Below, piece by piece: positions 1-7,928 of a stretch of DNA of 64,000 bases. A program made the position numbers and the translations under genes. Numbering within the stretch: position 1 is the stretch's first letter; each line of letters opens with the position of its first letter. The notes under the pieces are model-generated. The model saw nothing but the letters and a program-made list of their open reading frames with translations. It made no database searches and was not told where the DNA came from. The DNA is from Nevskia soli DSM 19509 (GTDB lineage: Bacteria > Pseudomonadota > Gammaproteobacteria > Nevskiales > Nevskiaceae). The DNA lies in NCBI RefSeq assembly GCF_000711955.1, contig NZ_JONR01000020.1, positions 45,055 through 109,054 on the forward strand, read 5' to 3'.

Positions 1-68
1 GCGATGGCGAAGACCAGCGGCAGGAACTGACGACGTGAACCGGACTGTCGGCTTTGTGAATCAGCCAT
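1..68 (-). CDS. Truncated membrane-anchored protein, candidate pilJ
   Basis: Only the first 22 or so codons lie in the window; the gene runs off the left edge. It starts with ATG at 68, preceded by a purine-rich GGGGGTAGAG. The peptide begins MADSQSRQSG, has a basic patch (SRRQ), then turns hydrophobic (FLPLVFAI), as expected for a cytoplasmic N-terminus leading into a membrane helix. It begins 34 bp after the pilH stop, so it is probably cotranscribed with pilH. Because pilJ, the pilus chemoreceptor, usually follows pilH/pilI and is absent from the pilI-chpA junction, this could be pilJ. That is inference from context; the visible sequence is too short to identify. Confidence 0.5.
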   Translation of the reverse strand, partial: MADSQSRQSGSRRQFLPLVFAI

Positions 69-102
69 CTCTACCCCCAATTGATGCGTTTAAGACTCGG
101 GT

Positions 103-468
103 CTAGGCGCCGAGCACCGCTTTGATCTTGCCGATCAGGTCTGCTTCCTTGACCGGCTTGACGATGTATTCCTTGGCGCCCTGGCGCAGGGCCCACAGGC
201 GGTCGGTTTCCTGGTTCTTGCTGCTGACCACCAGGACCGGGATGGCGGCGGTCGCCGGATCCCGCGACAGGGAGCGGGTGGCCTGGAAGCCGTTCATGCC
301 GGGCATCACCACATCCATGACGATGCAGTCCGGCAACTGGCTCTTGGCCATGTCGATGGCATCCTGGCCGGAAGCCGCTTCCAGCACTTCGTAGCCGGAG
401 CGTTCCAGCATCTGTTTCAGATACGCCTTGTCGGTGGGCGAGTCGTCCACCACCATCACGCGAGCCAT
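103..468 (-). CDS. pilH: PilH-like single-domain response regulator
   Basis: A 121-residue CheY-type receiver with no output domain. The acidic pair is VVDDS near residues 8-9, the phospho-acceptor is Asp52 in MDVVMPG, and the conserved Lys lies in the terminal IVKPV. I chose ATG 468 (MARVMVV) over the longer upstream ATG because GAGAGGGAATAGC sits just ahead of it and the protein then begins at beta strand 1. PilH is one of the two CheY-like outputs of the Pil-Chp system, usually antagonising or draining phosphate from PilG to control type IV pilus retraction. Here it is detached from pilG and lies 118 bp downstream of the pyrB-pyrC' genes. Confidence 0.82.
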   Translation of the reverse strand: MARVMVVDDSPTDKAYLKQMLERSGYEVLEAASGQDAIDMAKSQLPDCIVMDVVMPGMNGFQATRSLSRDPATAAIPVLVVSSKNQETDRLWALRQGAKEYIVKPVKEADLIGKIKAVLGA

Positions 469-586
469 GCTATTCCCTCTCCCTAACAACCTTTCGACTA
501 CCCTTTGAGTTCGCGCCGATTCTATAGGTATGGCGCGTCTTTACTATAAACCAAGGCGTGCGGCCTGAGCGTTCGCCGTCTGCGTA

Positions 587-1846
587 CTAGGCGGCGCCGA
601 GCCAGGTGCGCAGGGCGCGGCCCTTGAAGTCGGCGCCCGCGAACGGCGTATTGCGGCCGCGGCTGAGCAACTCCGCCGGGTCGAGCCGCCAGGCCGCGGA
701 GGGATCGACCAGCACCAGGTCGGCGGCGGTGCCCGCCGCCAGGCTGCCGCGTTCGATGCCGAGCACCCGGGCCGGGGCAAGCGAAAGCCGTGCCACGGCC
801 TGCAGGGGTGTCAGCACGCCGTCCTGGACCAGCCGCAGACTCAGCGGCAGCAGCGTTTCCAGAGCGGTAATGCCGGGCTCGGTGAGCGGGAAGGGGTTGA
901 TCTTGGCGTCCGCCTCGTGCGGCTGGTGATCGGAGCAGATGGCGCCGATGACTCCGCTCTTCACCGCGGCGCGCAGGGCGTCGCGGTCTTGCGCCTGGCG
1001 CAACGGCGGCATGACGTGCGCCATGGCGTTGAAGCCTTCGAGGTCGGCATCGGTAAGGAACAGCTGGTGCGCCGCCACATCGGCGGTAACCGGCAGACCG
1101 CGCCGCTGCGCCGATTGCAGCAGCTCCACGCCGCGGGCGCTGCTGAGGCGGCCGAAGTGGATGCGCGCGCCGGTGTCCTCCACCAGGGAAATCCACTGGC
1201 GCATCGCCACCGTTTCGGCCGAGACCGGGATCGAGGTCAGGCCCAGCCGGGTCGCCACCGCGCCTTCATGGGCGCAGCCGCCGTTGGCGAGGGACGGATC
1301 CAGCGGCACCACGTGCACGGTAATCCCCAGGCTGGAGGCGTACTCCAGCGCGCGCCGCGCGATCAGGGTGTTGGCCACCGGCGACAGGCCGTTGCCGACA
1401 CCGACGCAGCCGGCCTGCTTCAGCGCGCTCATCTCCGACAGGGCCTGGCCTTCGAGCCCCTTGGTCAGCGCGCCGAGCATGTAGACGTAGGTGCCGGCGG
1501 CGGCCTTGGCGATGCGGTTGACCCGATTGACCACGGCGGTATTGTCGATCACCGGCCGGGTGTCCGGCGGCAGGCACACGGCGGTGATGCCAGCGGCCAG
1601 GGCAGCCCGCGCTTCCGAGCGCATGGTTGCCTTCTGCGTATGGCCGGGTTCGCGCATGCGGGCGCAGAGATCGACGATGCCGGGCATCAGCCACAGGCCC
1701 TTGGCCTCGATCACCTCGTCGTAGGCGGCTTTGGGCGCGCGGATGCCGCGATAGTCGATGCGGCCCTTGCGCAAGCCGAGGCAGCCGACGGTGTCGGTGC
1801 CGGCGACCGGGTCGAGGATGCGGGCGTTCTTGATCAGGACGCTCAT
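587..1846 (-). CDS. pyrX: Dihydroorotase-like non-catalytic subunit PyrC' (PyrX)
   Basis: A 419-residue amidohydrolase-fold protein related to class I dihydroorotase. The metal-binding DxHxH-R-PG segment near residue 60 reads DLCARMREPG, so both histidines of the HxH pair are lost, while the later SDHQPH segment is kept. In Pseudomonas the equivalent protein is inactive and holds aspartate transcarbamoylase trimers in a dodecamer. It overlaps the pyrB stop by ATGA (start 1846, pyrB end 1843), which supports coupled translation and a stoichiometric complex. The loss of ligands is seen directly; the scaffold role comes from family knowledge. A second dihydroorotase-like gene lies at 37743. Confidence 0.9.
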   Translation of the reverse strand: MSVLIKNARILDPVAGTDTVGCLGLRKGRIDYRGIRAPKAAYDEVIEAKGLWLMPGIVDLCARMREPGHTQKATMRSEARAALAAGITAVCLPPDTRPVIDNTAVVNRVNRIAKAAAGTYVYMLGALTKGLEGQALSEMSALKQAGCVGVGNGLSPVANTLIARRALEYASSLGITVHVVPLDPSLANGGCAHEGAVATRLGLTSIPVSAETVAMRQWISLVEDTGARIHFGRLSSARGVELLQSAQRRGLPVTADVAAHQLFLTDADLEGFNAMAHVMPPLRQAQDRDALRAAVKSGVIGAICSDHQPHEADAKINPFPLTEPGITALETLLPLSLRLVQDGVLTPLQAVARLSLAPARVLGIERGSLAAGTAADLVLVDPSAAWRLDPAELLSRGRNTPFAGADFKGRALRTWLGAA

Positions 1847-2814
1847 GCCGCTTCTCCGCCGAGGATCATGGCCATGACCGCCATGCGCACCGCCACGCCA
1901 TGCGCCACCTGCTCCAGGATCACCGAGCGCTCGCCGTAGGCGACGTCGCCTTCGATCTCGACGCCGCGGTTGATCGGGCCGGGGTGCATCACCAGCACAT
2001 CCGGCTTGAGTTTGGCCAGGCGCTCGCGGGTCAGGCCGAAGTCGCGGTGGAATTCGCCGGTGGAGGGCAGGAAGGCGCCGAGCATGCGCTCGGTCTGCAG
2101 GCGCAGCAGGATCACCACGTCGACGCCGTCCAGGCCGGCTTCGAGTTCGTTGAATACCTTCACCCCCAGATGCTCGATGCCGGTCGGCACCAGCGGCCGC
2201 GGCGCGACCAGGCGGACGTCCCTGGCGCCGAGGGTGCGCAGGGCATGGATGTCGGAGCGGGCGACGCGGGAGTGCAGGGCGTCGCCGACGATGGCCACGC
2301 TGAGCTTGCTGAAATCCGGCTTGTGGCGGCGGATGGTGAACATGTCCAGCAGGGCCTGCGTCGGGTGCGCGTGGCGGCCGTCGCCGGCATTGAGGATGGC
2401 CACGCCGGGCGCTGCGTGCTGGGCGAAGAAGTGCGCGGCGCCGGAAGCCTCGTGGCGGATCACGAACATGTCCACCTGCATCGCTTCCAGGGTCTTCAGC
2501 GTGTCGAGCAGGGTCTCGCCCTTGCTGGTGCTGCTGGCGCTGACCTGGAGATTGACCACGTCCGCGGCCAGGCGCTTGGCGGCCAGCTCGAAGGTGGTGC
2601 GGGTGCGGGTGGAGGCCTCGAAGAACAGGTTGACCACGGTCTTGCCGTGCAGCACCGGGTGCTTCTTGTCGCCGTGGGCGCCCTCGGCGCGCCGGTCCGC
2701 CGCGTAGCGCTCGGCCTGGTCGAGGATCTGCAGCAGCAGCGTGCGCGGCAGGCCTTCCATGGTCAGCAAATGCCGCAGGCGGCCATCGCGCCCGATCTGC
2801 AGGTTGTCGCTCAT
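1843..2814 (-). CDS. pyrB: Aspartate carbamoyltransferase catalytic chain
   Basis: A 323-residue enzyme that joins carbamoyl phosphate and aspartate in the committed step of pyrimidine synthesis. Visible signatures are the carbamoyl-phosphate loop STRTRTTFE, HPTQALLD in the middle, and PGPINRGVEI near the C-terminus. The frame stays open upstream, but ATG 2814 (MSDNLQIG) overlaps the ruvX stop as ATGA, which decides the start. pyrR, which separates ruvX from pyrB in Pseudomonas, is missing, so attenuation by PyrR is not encoded here. No regulatory chain (pyrI) is adjacent; the partner is the PyrC' subunit encoded immediately downstream. Confidence 0.96.
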   Translation of the reverse strand: MSDNLQIGRDGRLRHLLTMEGLPRTLLLQILDQAERYAADRRAEGAHGDKKHPVLHGKTVVNLFFEASTRTRTTFELAAKRLAADVVNLQVSASSTSKGETLLDTLKTLEAMQVDMFVIRHEASGAAHFFAQHAAPGVAILNAGDGRHAHPTQALLDMFTIRRHKPDFSKLSVAIVGDALHSRVARSDIHALRTLGARDVRLVAPRPLVPTGIEHLGVKVFNELEAGLDGVDVVILLRLQTERMLGAFLPSTGEFHRDFGLTRERLAKLKPDVLVMHPGPINRGVEIEGDVAYGERSVILEQVAHGVAVRMAVMAMILGGEAA

Positions 2815-3287
2815 GCGGAAGGCGTGGTTGCGGAAGGAGCCGGGCGTGCCGCGGGGGACGCCAGCCACTGTTCCAGGATCAGGCGGGCGGCGACGCCGTC
2901 GCGGTCGCCGCTGCGCGTGCGGCGGTTCATGCGGCCGTCGGCGCGTGCGTTGCGGATTTCATCGTCGGCGGCGCGCGAGGACAGGCGTTCGTCGCACAGG
3001 TGCACCGGCACGCCGTAGCGGGTGCGCAGCTGTTCGGCGAAGGCGCGGGCATGGGCGGTGATGGCCTGGTCGAGGCCGTCGAGGTCCACCGGCAGGCCCA
3101 CCACGCAGCCGGCGGGGCGCCATTCCTTCAGCGCCTTGGCCAGGGCATCCCAGTCGGGCTGGCGGCCGTTGGCCACCGCCGGCAGTGGGCGCGCCGAGCC
3201 GGTCAGGGTGTCGCCCACGGCGAGGCCGATGCGCTTGGCGCCGTAATCGAACCCCAGGAAGATCGAGCCCTGCGAGGGAGCCGTCAT
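2811..3287 (-). CDS. ruvX: RuvX/YqgF pre-16S rRNA processing nuclease
   Basis: A 158-residue RNase H-fold protein. Key segments are the N-terminal FDYGAKRIGLAVGD (first catalytic Asp), GLPVDLDG in the centre and CDERLSS (catalytic Glu) toward the C-terminus. YqgF/RuvX completes the 5' end of 16S rRNA and is near universal. It overlaps yqgE upstream and pyrB downstream, each by four bases (ATGA). The last 15 residues are Ala/Pro rich and probably disordered. Start ATG 3287 is set by the overlap with yqgE. Confidence 0.94.
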   Translation of the reverse strand: MTAPSQGSIFLGFDYGAKRIGLAVGDTLTGSARPLPAVANGRQPDWDALAKALKEWRPAGCVVGLPVDLDGLDQAITAHARAFAEQLRTRYGVPVHLCDERLSSRAADDEIRNARADGRMNRRTRSGDRDGVAARLILEQWLASPAARPAPSATTPSA

Positions 3288-3844
3288 GCGTGACCAGCCA
3301 CGCTGGCCAGATGGCTGACGTCGACGCCCAGCAGCCGCGTCGCGGCGATCCAGCGCTCCGGCGCCGGGGTGCCGAACAGCACGCTGCGGTCGACCGGTGT
3401 GTTGAGCCAGGAATTGCTCATGATTTCGCTTTCGAGTTGTCCCTCGCCCCAGCCGGCGTAGCCGAGGGCGACGATGTAGCGTTCAGGTCCTTCGCCGCGG
3501 CCGATGGCGCCAAGCACGTCGCGCGAGGTGGTGATGTAAAGGTCTTCGTCGAGCTTCAGGGTGGAGTCCCAGGCCCCCGGGCCGGAATGCACCACGAAGC
3601 CGCGTTCCGGCTGCACCGGGCCGCCCCAGTAGACGATCGGATCGCCCGACAGCTGCCCGCGCTCCACCCCCATCTGGTCGAGCATTTCGCTCAAACGCAG
3701 ATCGGTCGGGCGGTTGATGATGAGGCCGAGGGCGCCCTTGTCGGAGTGTTCGCACAAGAGGGTTACCGAGTGGCTGAAATTATTGTCTTCCAGCCCCGGC
3801 ATGGCCACCAGGAATTGATTGCTGAGATAGCTTTCATCGGCCAT
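3284..3844 (-). CDS. yqgE: YqgE/AlgH family protein
   Basis: A 186-residue member of the UPF0301 family. Recognisable segments are NQFLVAMPG near the start, GLIINRP around residue 55, and a central GGPV segment. No enzymatic activity is firmly established; in Pseudomonas the homologue AlgH affects alginate and virulence gene expression. I take ATG 3844 (MADESYL) rather than the upstream ATG because the family begins there. It lies 91 bp downstream of gshB, exactly where Pseudomonas carries tonB3, which is absent here. Confidence 0.92.
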   Translation of the reverse strand: MADESYLSNQFLVAMPGLEDNNFSHSVTLLCEHSDKGALGLIINRPTDLRLSEMLDQMGVERGQLSGDPIVYWGGPVQPERGFVVHSGPGAWDSTLKLDEDLYITTSRDVLGAIGRGEGPERYIVALGYAGWGEGQLESEIMSNSWLNTPVDRSVLFGTPAPERWIAATRLLGVDVSHLASVAGHA

Positions 3845-3935
3845 GCGCCTAGTATCCCGGGCGGCTGCGGCCATTACAAGCCTGTTAAAGCGGGAAATTT
3901 CGCCTCATAACCCCCCGAAAAGCCCCAAAAATCAT

Positions 3936-4919
3936 CTATTCCAGGCGCGTCCCCGGCATCCGTCCGGGCCGGAACCGGCTCTCCAGCGCATCCATGAAGC
4001 GGCCGCCGATATCGGTGTGACAGTCGGCGTCGATCTCGCGCGCGCAGGTCGGGCTGGTGACGTTGATCTCGGTCAGGTATTCGCCGATCACGTCGAGGCC
4101 GACGAACATCAGCCCGCGCCGTTTCAGCTCCGGGCCGACCTGTTCGGCGATCCACAGGTCGCGCGCGCTCAGCGGGCGCGTCTCGCCGCGGCCGCCGGCG
4201 GCCAGGTTGCCGCGGGTTTCTCCGGCCTGGGGGATGCGCGCCAGGCAGTACAGCACCGGCTCGCCGTCGACCATCAGGATGCGCTTGTCGCCGTCCTTGA
4301 TGGCCGGCAGGTAGCGCTGCGCGACGATGGTGCGGCGGCCGTTGTCGCTGAGCTGCTCGATCACCGCGCCGAGGTTGAGGCCATCGGCGCCGACACGGAA
4401 GACGCCGACGCCGCCCATGCCGTCCATCGGCTTGTAGATGACGTCGCCATGCTCGGCATGGAAGCCGCGCAGGCTGGCGGGGTCGCGCGAGAACAGCGTC
4501 GGCGGCGTGCACTGCGGGAACCAGGCGGTGAACGCCTTTTCGTTGCAGTCGCGCAGCGAGGCGGGCTTGTTCACCACCAGGGCGCCCTGCTGCTCGGCGC
4601 GTTCGAGAATGTAGGTGCTGGTGATGTACTCCAGGTCGAACGGCGGGTCCTTGCGCATCAGGATCGCGCTCAACTCACCCAGCCTGAGGGTTTGCGGCTC
4701 CCCCAGCTCGAACCAGTGCTTCTTGTCGTCGAACACGGTGACCGGGCGGGCGCGTCCCCAGGCCATGCCGTCGCGCAGCCACAGGTCCTGTTGCTCGAAG
4801 TAAAACAGGTGCCAGCCGCGGCTCTGCGCCGACAGCATCAGGGCCAGGGTGGTGTCCTTGTAGGGCTTGATGGAGCCGATCGGGTCCATCACCACGCCGA
4901 GGGTTTTTATCATGCTCAT
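3936..4919 (-). CDS. gshB: Glutathione synthetase
   Basis: A 327-residue ATP-grasp ligase that adds glycine to gamma-glutamylcysteine. The N-terminal MDPIGSIKPYKDTT, the central YKPMDGMGGVGVF glycine loop and the C-terminal INVTSPTCARE (metal/ATP site) are typical of the proteobacterial enzyme. It starts by ATGA overlap with the mmcQ-like gene. With gshA only one gene upstream, the two steps of glutathione synthesis are transcribed together. Confidence 0.96.
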   Translation of the reverse strand: MSMIKTLGVVMDPIGSIKPYKDTTLALMLSAQSRGWHLFYFEQQDLWLRDGMAWGRARPVTVFDDKKHWFELGEPQTLRLGELSAILMRKDPPFDLEYITSTYILERAEQQGALVVNKPASLRDCNEKAFTAWFPQCTPPTLFSRDPASLRGFHAEHGDVIYKPMDGMGGVGVFRVGADGLNLGAVIEQLSDNGRRTIVAQRYLPAIKDGDKRILMVDGEPVLYCLARIPQAGETRGNLAAGGRGETRPLSARDLWIAEQVGPELKRRGLMFVGLDVIGEYLTEINVTSPTCAREIDADCHTDIGGRFMDALESRFRPGRMPGTRLE

Positions 4920-5269
4920 GTCTGGATATGTTCGCTGTCGAATGCGGCGCTCAGCCGCTTGGGTGCGACCTGCCGCCAGGACTGCAGCAGCAGGCTCTTC
5001 AATTCCTCGAGGCCAACCCGGCCGAGTTTGACTTCAGTCCAGCCCTGCCGCCCCCAGTAACCCTCGACCGCGCGGATCGCGTCACCGTTGAGCATGGTCA
5101 GGGCCATCTGGTCGGCGGGCGCGAGCTTCAGCGTGACCCTGGCCTCGGGGGCCGACAGGGTTGCGAAGATCTTGCCGCGCACGCGGAACGAGGGCTTGTC
5201 GAAATGCGGCTGCTCTTCCGCTTCGGGCAGGGCCAGCGCCAGCGTCCTGGCGGTCTGCCAGCTCAGCAT
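4916..5269 (-). CDS. MmcQ/YjbR family DNA-binding-fold protein
   Basis: A 117-residue small protein of the YjbR/MmcQ family. It begins MLSWQTARTLALALPEAEE, followed by the family HFDKPSFRVRGKIFATL segment, a ValThrLeuLysLeu strand, and a C-terminal helix with SWRQVAPKRL. The fold resembles a CyaY-like/DNA-binding domain but the function is unproven. It sits between gshA (16 bp upstream) and gshB (4-bp overlap), so it is expressed with glutathione synthesis; whether it takes part is unknown. Confidence 0.88.
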   Translation of the reverse strand: MLSWQTARTLALALPEAEEQPHFDKPSFRVRGKIFATLSAPEARVTLKLAPADQMALTMLNGDAIRAVEGYWGRQGWTEVKLGRVGLEELKSLLLQSWRQVAPKRLSAAFDSEHIQT

Positions 5270-5284
5270 GGCGCCGGCCGGACT

Positions 5285-6607
5285 TCAGGCCGCAACAGCC
5301 GAGTGTGCCGCCTTGGCCTCCTGCGCGTTGGCCAGGTCGATTTCCCGCGCCGCCGCCAGCAGCGCCAGCCGCGCCACCACGCCGTAGGCGTAGAAGCGGT
5401 TGGGGCGGGCGTCCGGCGCCTTGGTGCAGTCCGGGTGGCTGCAGGGCTCGGCGAAGGCCAGCGGCTGGAAGCTGGAGCCGGGGGCGTTGAGGTTTTCCTG
5501 GTTCGAGCGGCCGCCGTGGACGCGATAGAAGCCGCCGACGACGTAGTGGTCGATCATGTACACCACCGGCTCGGCGGTGGCCTGCTCGTCGCCCCAGCGC
5601 TCGAAGGTGTAGACGCCTTCCTGGATGATGGCGCCGGTGACTTCCTTGCCTTCCTTGGTCGCGGCCATCTTCTTGCGCGCGTCGCGGTTGAGGTTGCGGA
5701 TTTCATCCGGGCTGCGCACCGTCATCACGCCCATGCCGTAGGTGCCGGCGTCGGCCTTGACGATGACGAAGGGCTGTTCCTTGACGCCGTACTCCTCGTA
5801 CTTGGCGCTGATCTCTTCCAGCAGCAGTTCGACGTTGCCGGCCAGGCAGTCCTCGCCCTCGCGGGTCTTGAAGTTGATCTGGCCGCAGTTGCGGAACAAC
5901 GGCTCCACCAGCCAGGGGTCGATCTCGAGCAGGGCGCCGAACTCGCGCGCCACCTCGCGGTAGATACCGAAGTGATGGGTCTTGAGACGGGTGCTCCAGC
6001 CCACGCCGAGCGGCGGCACCACCGGCTGGGTCAGGTGTTCGAGGATCGCCGGGCGGCCGGCGCTGAGGTCGTTGTTGAGCAGCACCAGGCAGGGCTCGAA
6101 GCCGTCGACGCCGACCTTGTCGCCGCTGCGCACGATCGGCTCCTGCAGCAGTTCGCGGCCGGAGGGCAGCTTGAGCAGTTCCGGCGCGTGCAGCTCCGGG
6201 CGCAGCGAGCCGATGCGTACCTTGTAGCCGGCTTTCTGCAGCAGGTCCTGCTGTACCGCCACGTTCTCCAGGTAGAACTGGTTGCGCGTGTGGTTTTCCG
6301 GCACCAGCAGGATGCCGCAGGCGCTGGGCATGATGCGGTCGAGCGCGGCCTGGATGGCCTGCACGCACAACGCTTCGAACGCCGGGTTGAGGTTGTTGAA
6401 ACCGGCGGGGAACAGGTTGGTATCCACCGGCGCCAGCTTGAAGCCGGCGTTGCGCAGGTCCACCGAGCCGTAGAATGGCGGGGCGGTCTTCAGCCATTGC
6501 TTCCTGAACCAGGCTTCGATGTCCGGCGCGCGTGCCAGCAGCAGGGACTCGAAGCGCAGCAGTGGCGCGGTTTGTGCGGTAGTGAGATTGGGGACGGCGT
6601 CGTGCAT
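5285..6607 (-). CDS. gshA: Glutamate-cysteine ligase, proteobacterial GshA type
   Basis: A 440-residue protein resembling the glutamate-cysteine ligase family first noted in Acidithiobacillus ferrooxidans, unrelated in sequence to E. coli GshA. Typical segments include PENHTRNQFYLENV, GVGWSTRLKTHHFG, VIVKADAGTYGMGVMT (ATP-grasp-like lysine and glycine loop) and GGFYRVHGGRSNQENLN. It catalyses the first step of glutathione synthesis and heads the leftward gshA-mmcQ-gshB run, with the promoter presumably in the 199-bp gap shared with pilG. Confidence 0.9.
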   Translation of the reverse strand: MHDAVPNLTTAQTAPLLRFESLLLARAPDIEAWFRKQWLKTAPPFYGSVDLRNAGFKLAPVDTNLFPAGFNNLNPAFEALCVQAIQAALDRIMPSACGILLVPENHTRNQFYLENVAVQQDLLQKAGYKVRIGSLRPELHAPELLKLPSGRELLQEPIVRSGDKVGVDGFEPCLVLLNNDLSAGRPAILEHLTQPVVPPLGVGWSTRLKTHHFGIYREVAREFGALLEIDPWLVEPLFRNCGQINFKTREGEDCLAGNVELLLEEISAKYEEYGVKEQPFVIVKADAGTYGMGVMTVRSPDEIRNLNRDARKKMAATKEGKEVTGAIIQEGVYTFERWGDEQATAEPVVYMIDHYVVGGFYRVHGGRSNQENLNAPGSSFQPLAFAEPCSHPDCTKAPDARPNRFYAYGVVARLALLAAAREIDLANAQEAKAAHSAVAA

Positions 6608-6806
6608 GAGAGCGCCCGATTAATGCGAGACCAATAGGGTAACTCATTGCCGGTCAGCGGGGTGAACGCGGCGATCGGCCGGCAAATAGGCAGGGCAGCG
6701 CCGTTGTGCTACAAATTGCAGGCAAAACATATTTTTGCGCAAACTTGAGCCGCGACACGACGGGGTCGTTGGGGGCGGTCGGGGATGAGCATGCACGAGG
6801 GGGGTC
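6608..6806. promoter_or_regulatory. Divergent gshA / pilG intergenic region
   Basis: 199 bp separate the two diverging starts, so promoters for both the glutathione and the pilus chemotaxis transcripts should lie here. An AT-rich patch around 6710-6745 (TTGCAG ... AACATATTTTTGC) is the only promoter-like stretch, and its hexamers are too weak to assign. pilG itself has a strong GAGGGGGGTC ribosome-binding site. Confidence 0.5.
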
Positions 6807-7226
6807 ATGTCCACAGCAGCAGCCGGTGCAGGAACCGATAACGCCATCGCTTTGGCCAAGATCATGGTCATTGATGACAGCCAGACCATCCGCAAGACCG
6901 CGGAGACGCTGCTGGTCAAGGAAGGCTACGCCGTTATTACCGCCGCGGATGGCTTCGAGGCCCTGGCCAAGGTCGCCGACCACGAGCCAGACCTGATTTT
7001 CATCGACATCATGATGCCGCGCCTGGACGGGTACCAGGCCTGCGCCCTGATCAAGAACAACGCGCGTTACGCCAAGACGCCGGTGATCATGCTGTCCTCC
7101 AAGGACGGCCTGTTCGACCGCGCCCGTGGCCGCATCGTCGGCTCCGACGAGTACCTGACCAAGCCGTTCACCAAGGACGAGCTGATCGGGGCGGTGCGGG
7201 CACACCTGGGGAAGAAGGCCGGCTGA
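6807..7226 (+). CDS. pilG: PilG twitching-motility response regulator
   Basis: A 139-residue CheY-like receiver with an 18-residue N-terminal extension. VIDDSQ supplies the acidic pocket, Asp67 in FIDIMMPRLDGYQ is the phosphorylation site, the Thr/Ser switch is VIMLSSKDG, and the Lys is in LTKPFTKDEL. PilG transmits the ChpA signal to pilus extension and to cAMP synthesis in Pseudomonas. It starts the rightward pilG-pilI-chpA-chpC operon; pilH, normally next, has moved to 103-468. Confidence 0.93.
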   Translation: MSTAAAGAGTDNAIALAKIMVIDDSQTIRKTAETLLVKEGYAVITAADGFEALAKVADHEPDLIFIDIMMPRLDGYQACALIKNNARYAKTPVIMLSSKDGLFDRARGRIVGSDEYLTKPFTKDELIGAVRAHLGKKAG

Positions 7227-7240
7227 GGCCATAGTCCCTT

Positions 7241-7813
7241 ATGAGCGCCGTGAATCCCACCGCCCACGGGGCCGACCTTTACGGTCTGGTCGGGCAGCCT
7301 TTCGAATTGCTGTTCGCGCTGGAAAACCGGCTGCGCGCAGCGCGGCTGGACATCGCCGCCGGCCAGACCCAGTCCTGGACCGGGCTGGGCTTCCGCCTGC
7401 GCGACTACTGGCTGGTGGCGCCCCGGGAGGACGTGCGCGAGGTCATCACCGTGCCGAAGGTGACCCGGGTACCGGGCTCCAAGCCGTGGATGCTGGGCGT
7501 CGCCAATGCGCGCGGCAGCCTGTTGCCGGTGACCGACCTGGGGCAGATGCTGGGGTACCCGCGCAACCCGGACCACCGCGACCAGCGCGTGCTGGTATTC
7601 AATTCCGATCGCGTGCCGGCGGGCGTGCTGGTGGACGAGGTGGCGGGCTACCGCCAGTTCGCGCCCTCCGACCAGCGCCATGAGCTGGCGCGCGAAACCG
7701 GCGAGCTCGAGCAGTACCTGCTCGGCGGCTTCAACCGCGAGGGACGCAACTGGCTGGTGCTGTCGCTGCACAAGCTGACGCGCAGCCAGGCGTTCACCGT
7801 GGCGGGAGTGTGA
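7241..7813 (+). CDS. pilI: PilI CheW-like adaptor
   Basis: A 190-residue CheW-domain protein that would couple the pilus chemoreceptor to ChpA. The CheW signature is VPGSKPWMLGVANARGSLLPVTDLGQ around residues 75-105, followed by DRVPAGVLVDEVAG. It begins 14 bp after pilG. The expected downstream partner pilJ is missing. Confidence 0.92.
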   Translation: MSAVNPTAHGADLYGLVGQPFELLFALENRLRAARLDIAAGQTQSWTGLGFRLRDYWLVAPREDVREVITVPKVTRVPGSKPWMLGVANARGSLLPVTDLGQMLGYPRNPDHRDQRVLVFNSDRVPAGVLVDEVAGYRQFAPSDQRHELARETGELEQYLLGGFNREGRNWLVLSLHKLTRSQAFTVAGV

Positions 7814-7843
7814 ATCACATGCACCACCTGTGCCCCTCACTCC

Positions 7844-7916
7844 ACCACCCGCATCCGCGGGTGGTCCCCCTCTCTCCCGGGAGGAGAGAGGCTGTCGTCG
7901 GCAGCCGTAGGCTGCC
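7844..7916. repeat. Three tandem hairpins in the pilI-chpA gap
   Basis: Three separate perfect hairpins are packed into this short gap. ACCACCCGC pairs with GCGGGTGGT (7844-7865), CCTCTCTCC pairs with GGAGAGAGG (7869-7891), and GGCAGCC pairs with GGCTGCC (7900-7916). None is followed by a T-run, so they look like REP-type palindromes rather than terminators. A close relative of the middle one occurs at 15154-15176. They lie where pilJ normally stands and end 12 bp before the chpA start, so they may damp read-through into chpA. Confidence 0.75.
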
Positions 7917-7928
7917 GGGACCATATTG

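Noticed and set aside
917..1939. Plus-strand frame of 340 codons opposite pyrX/pyrB
   Set aside because: Shadow frame: no motif, and both minus-strand genes are unambiguous.
3845..3935. Possible remnant of tonB between gshB and yqgE
   Set aside because: The 91 bp contain no frame or signal resembling TonB; only the position suggested it.
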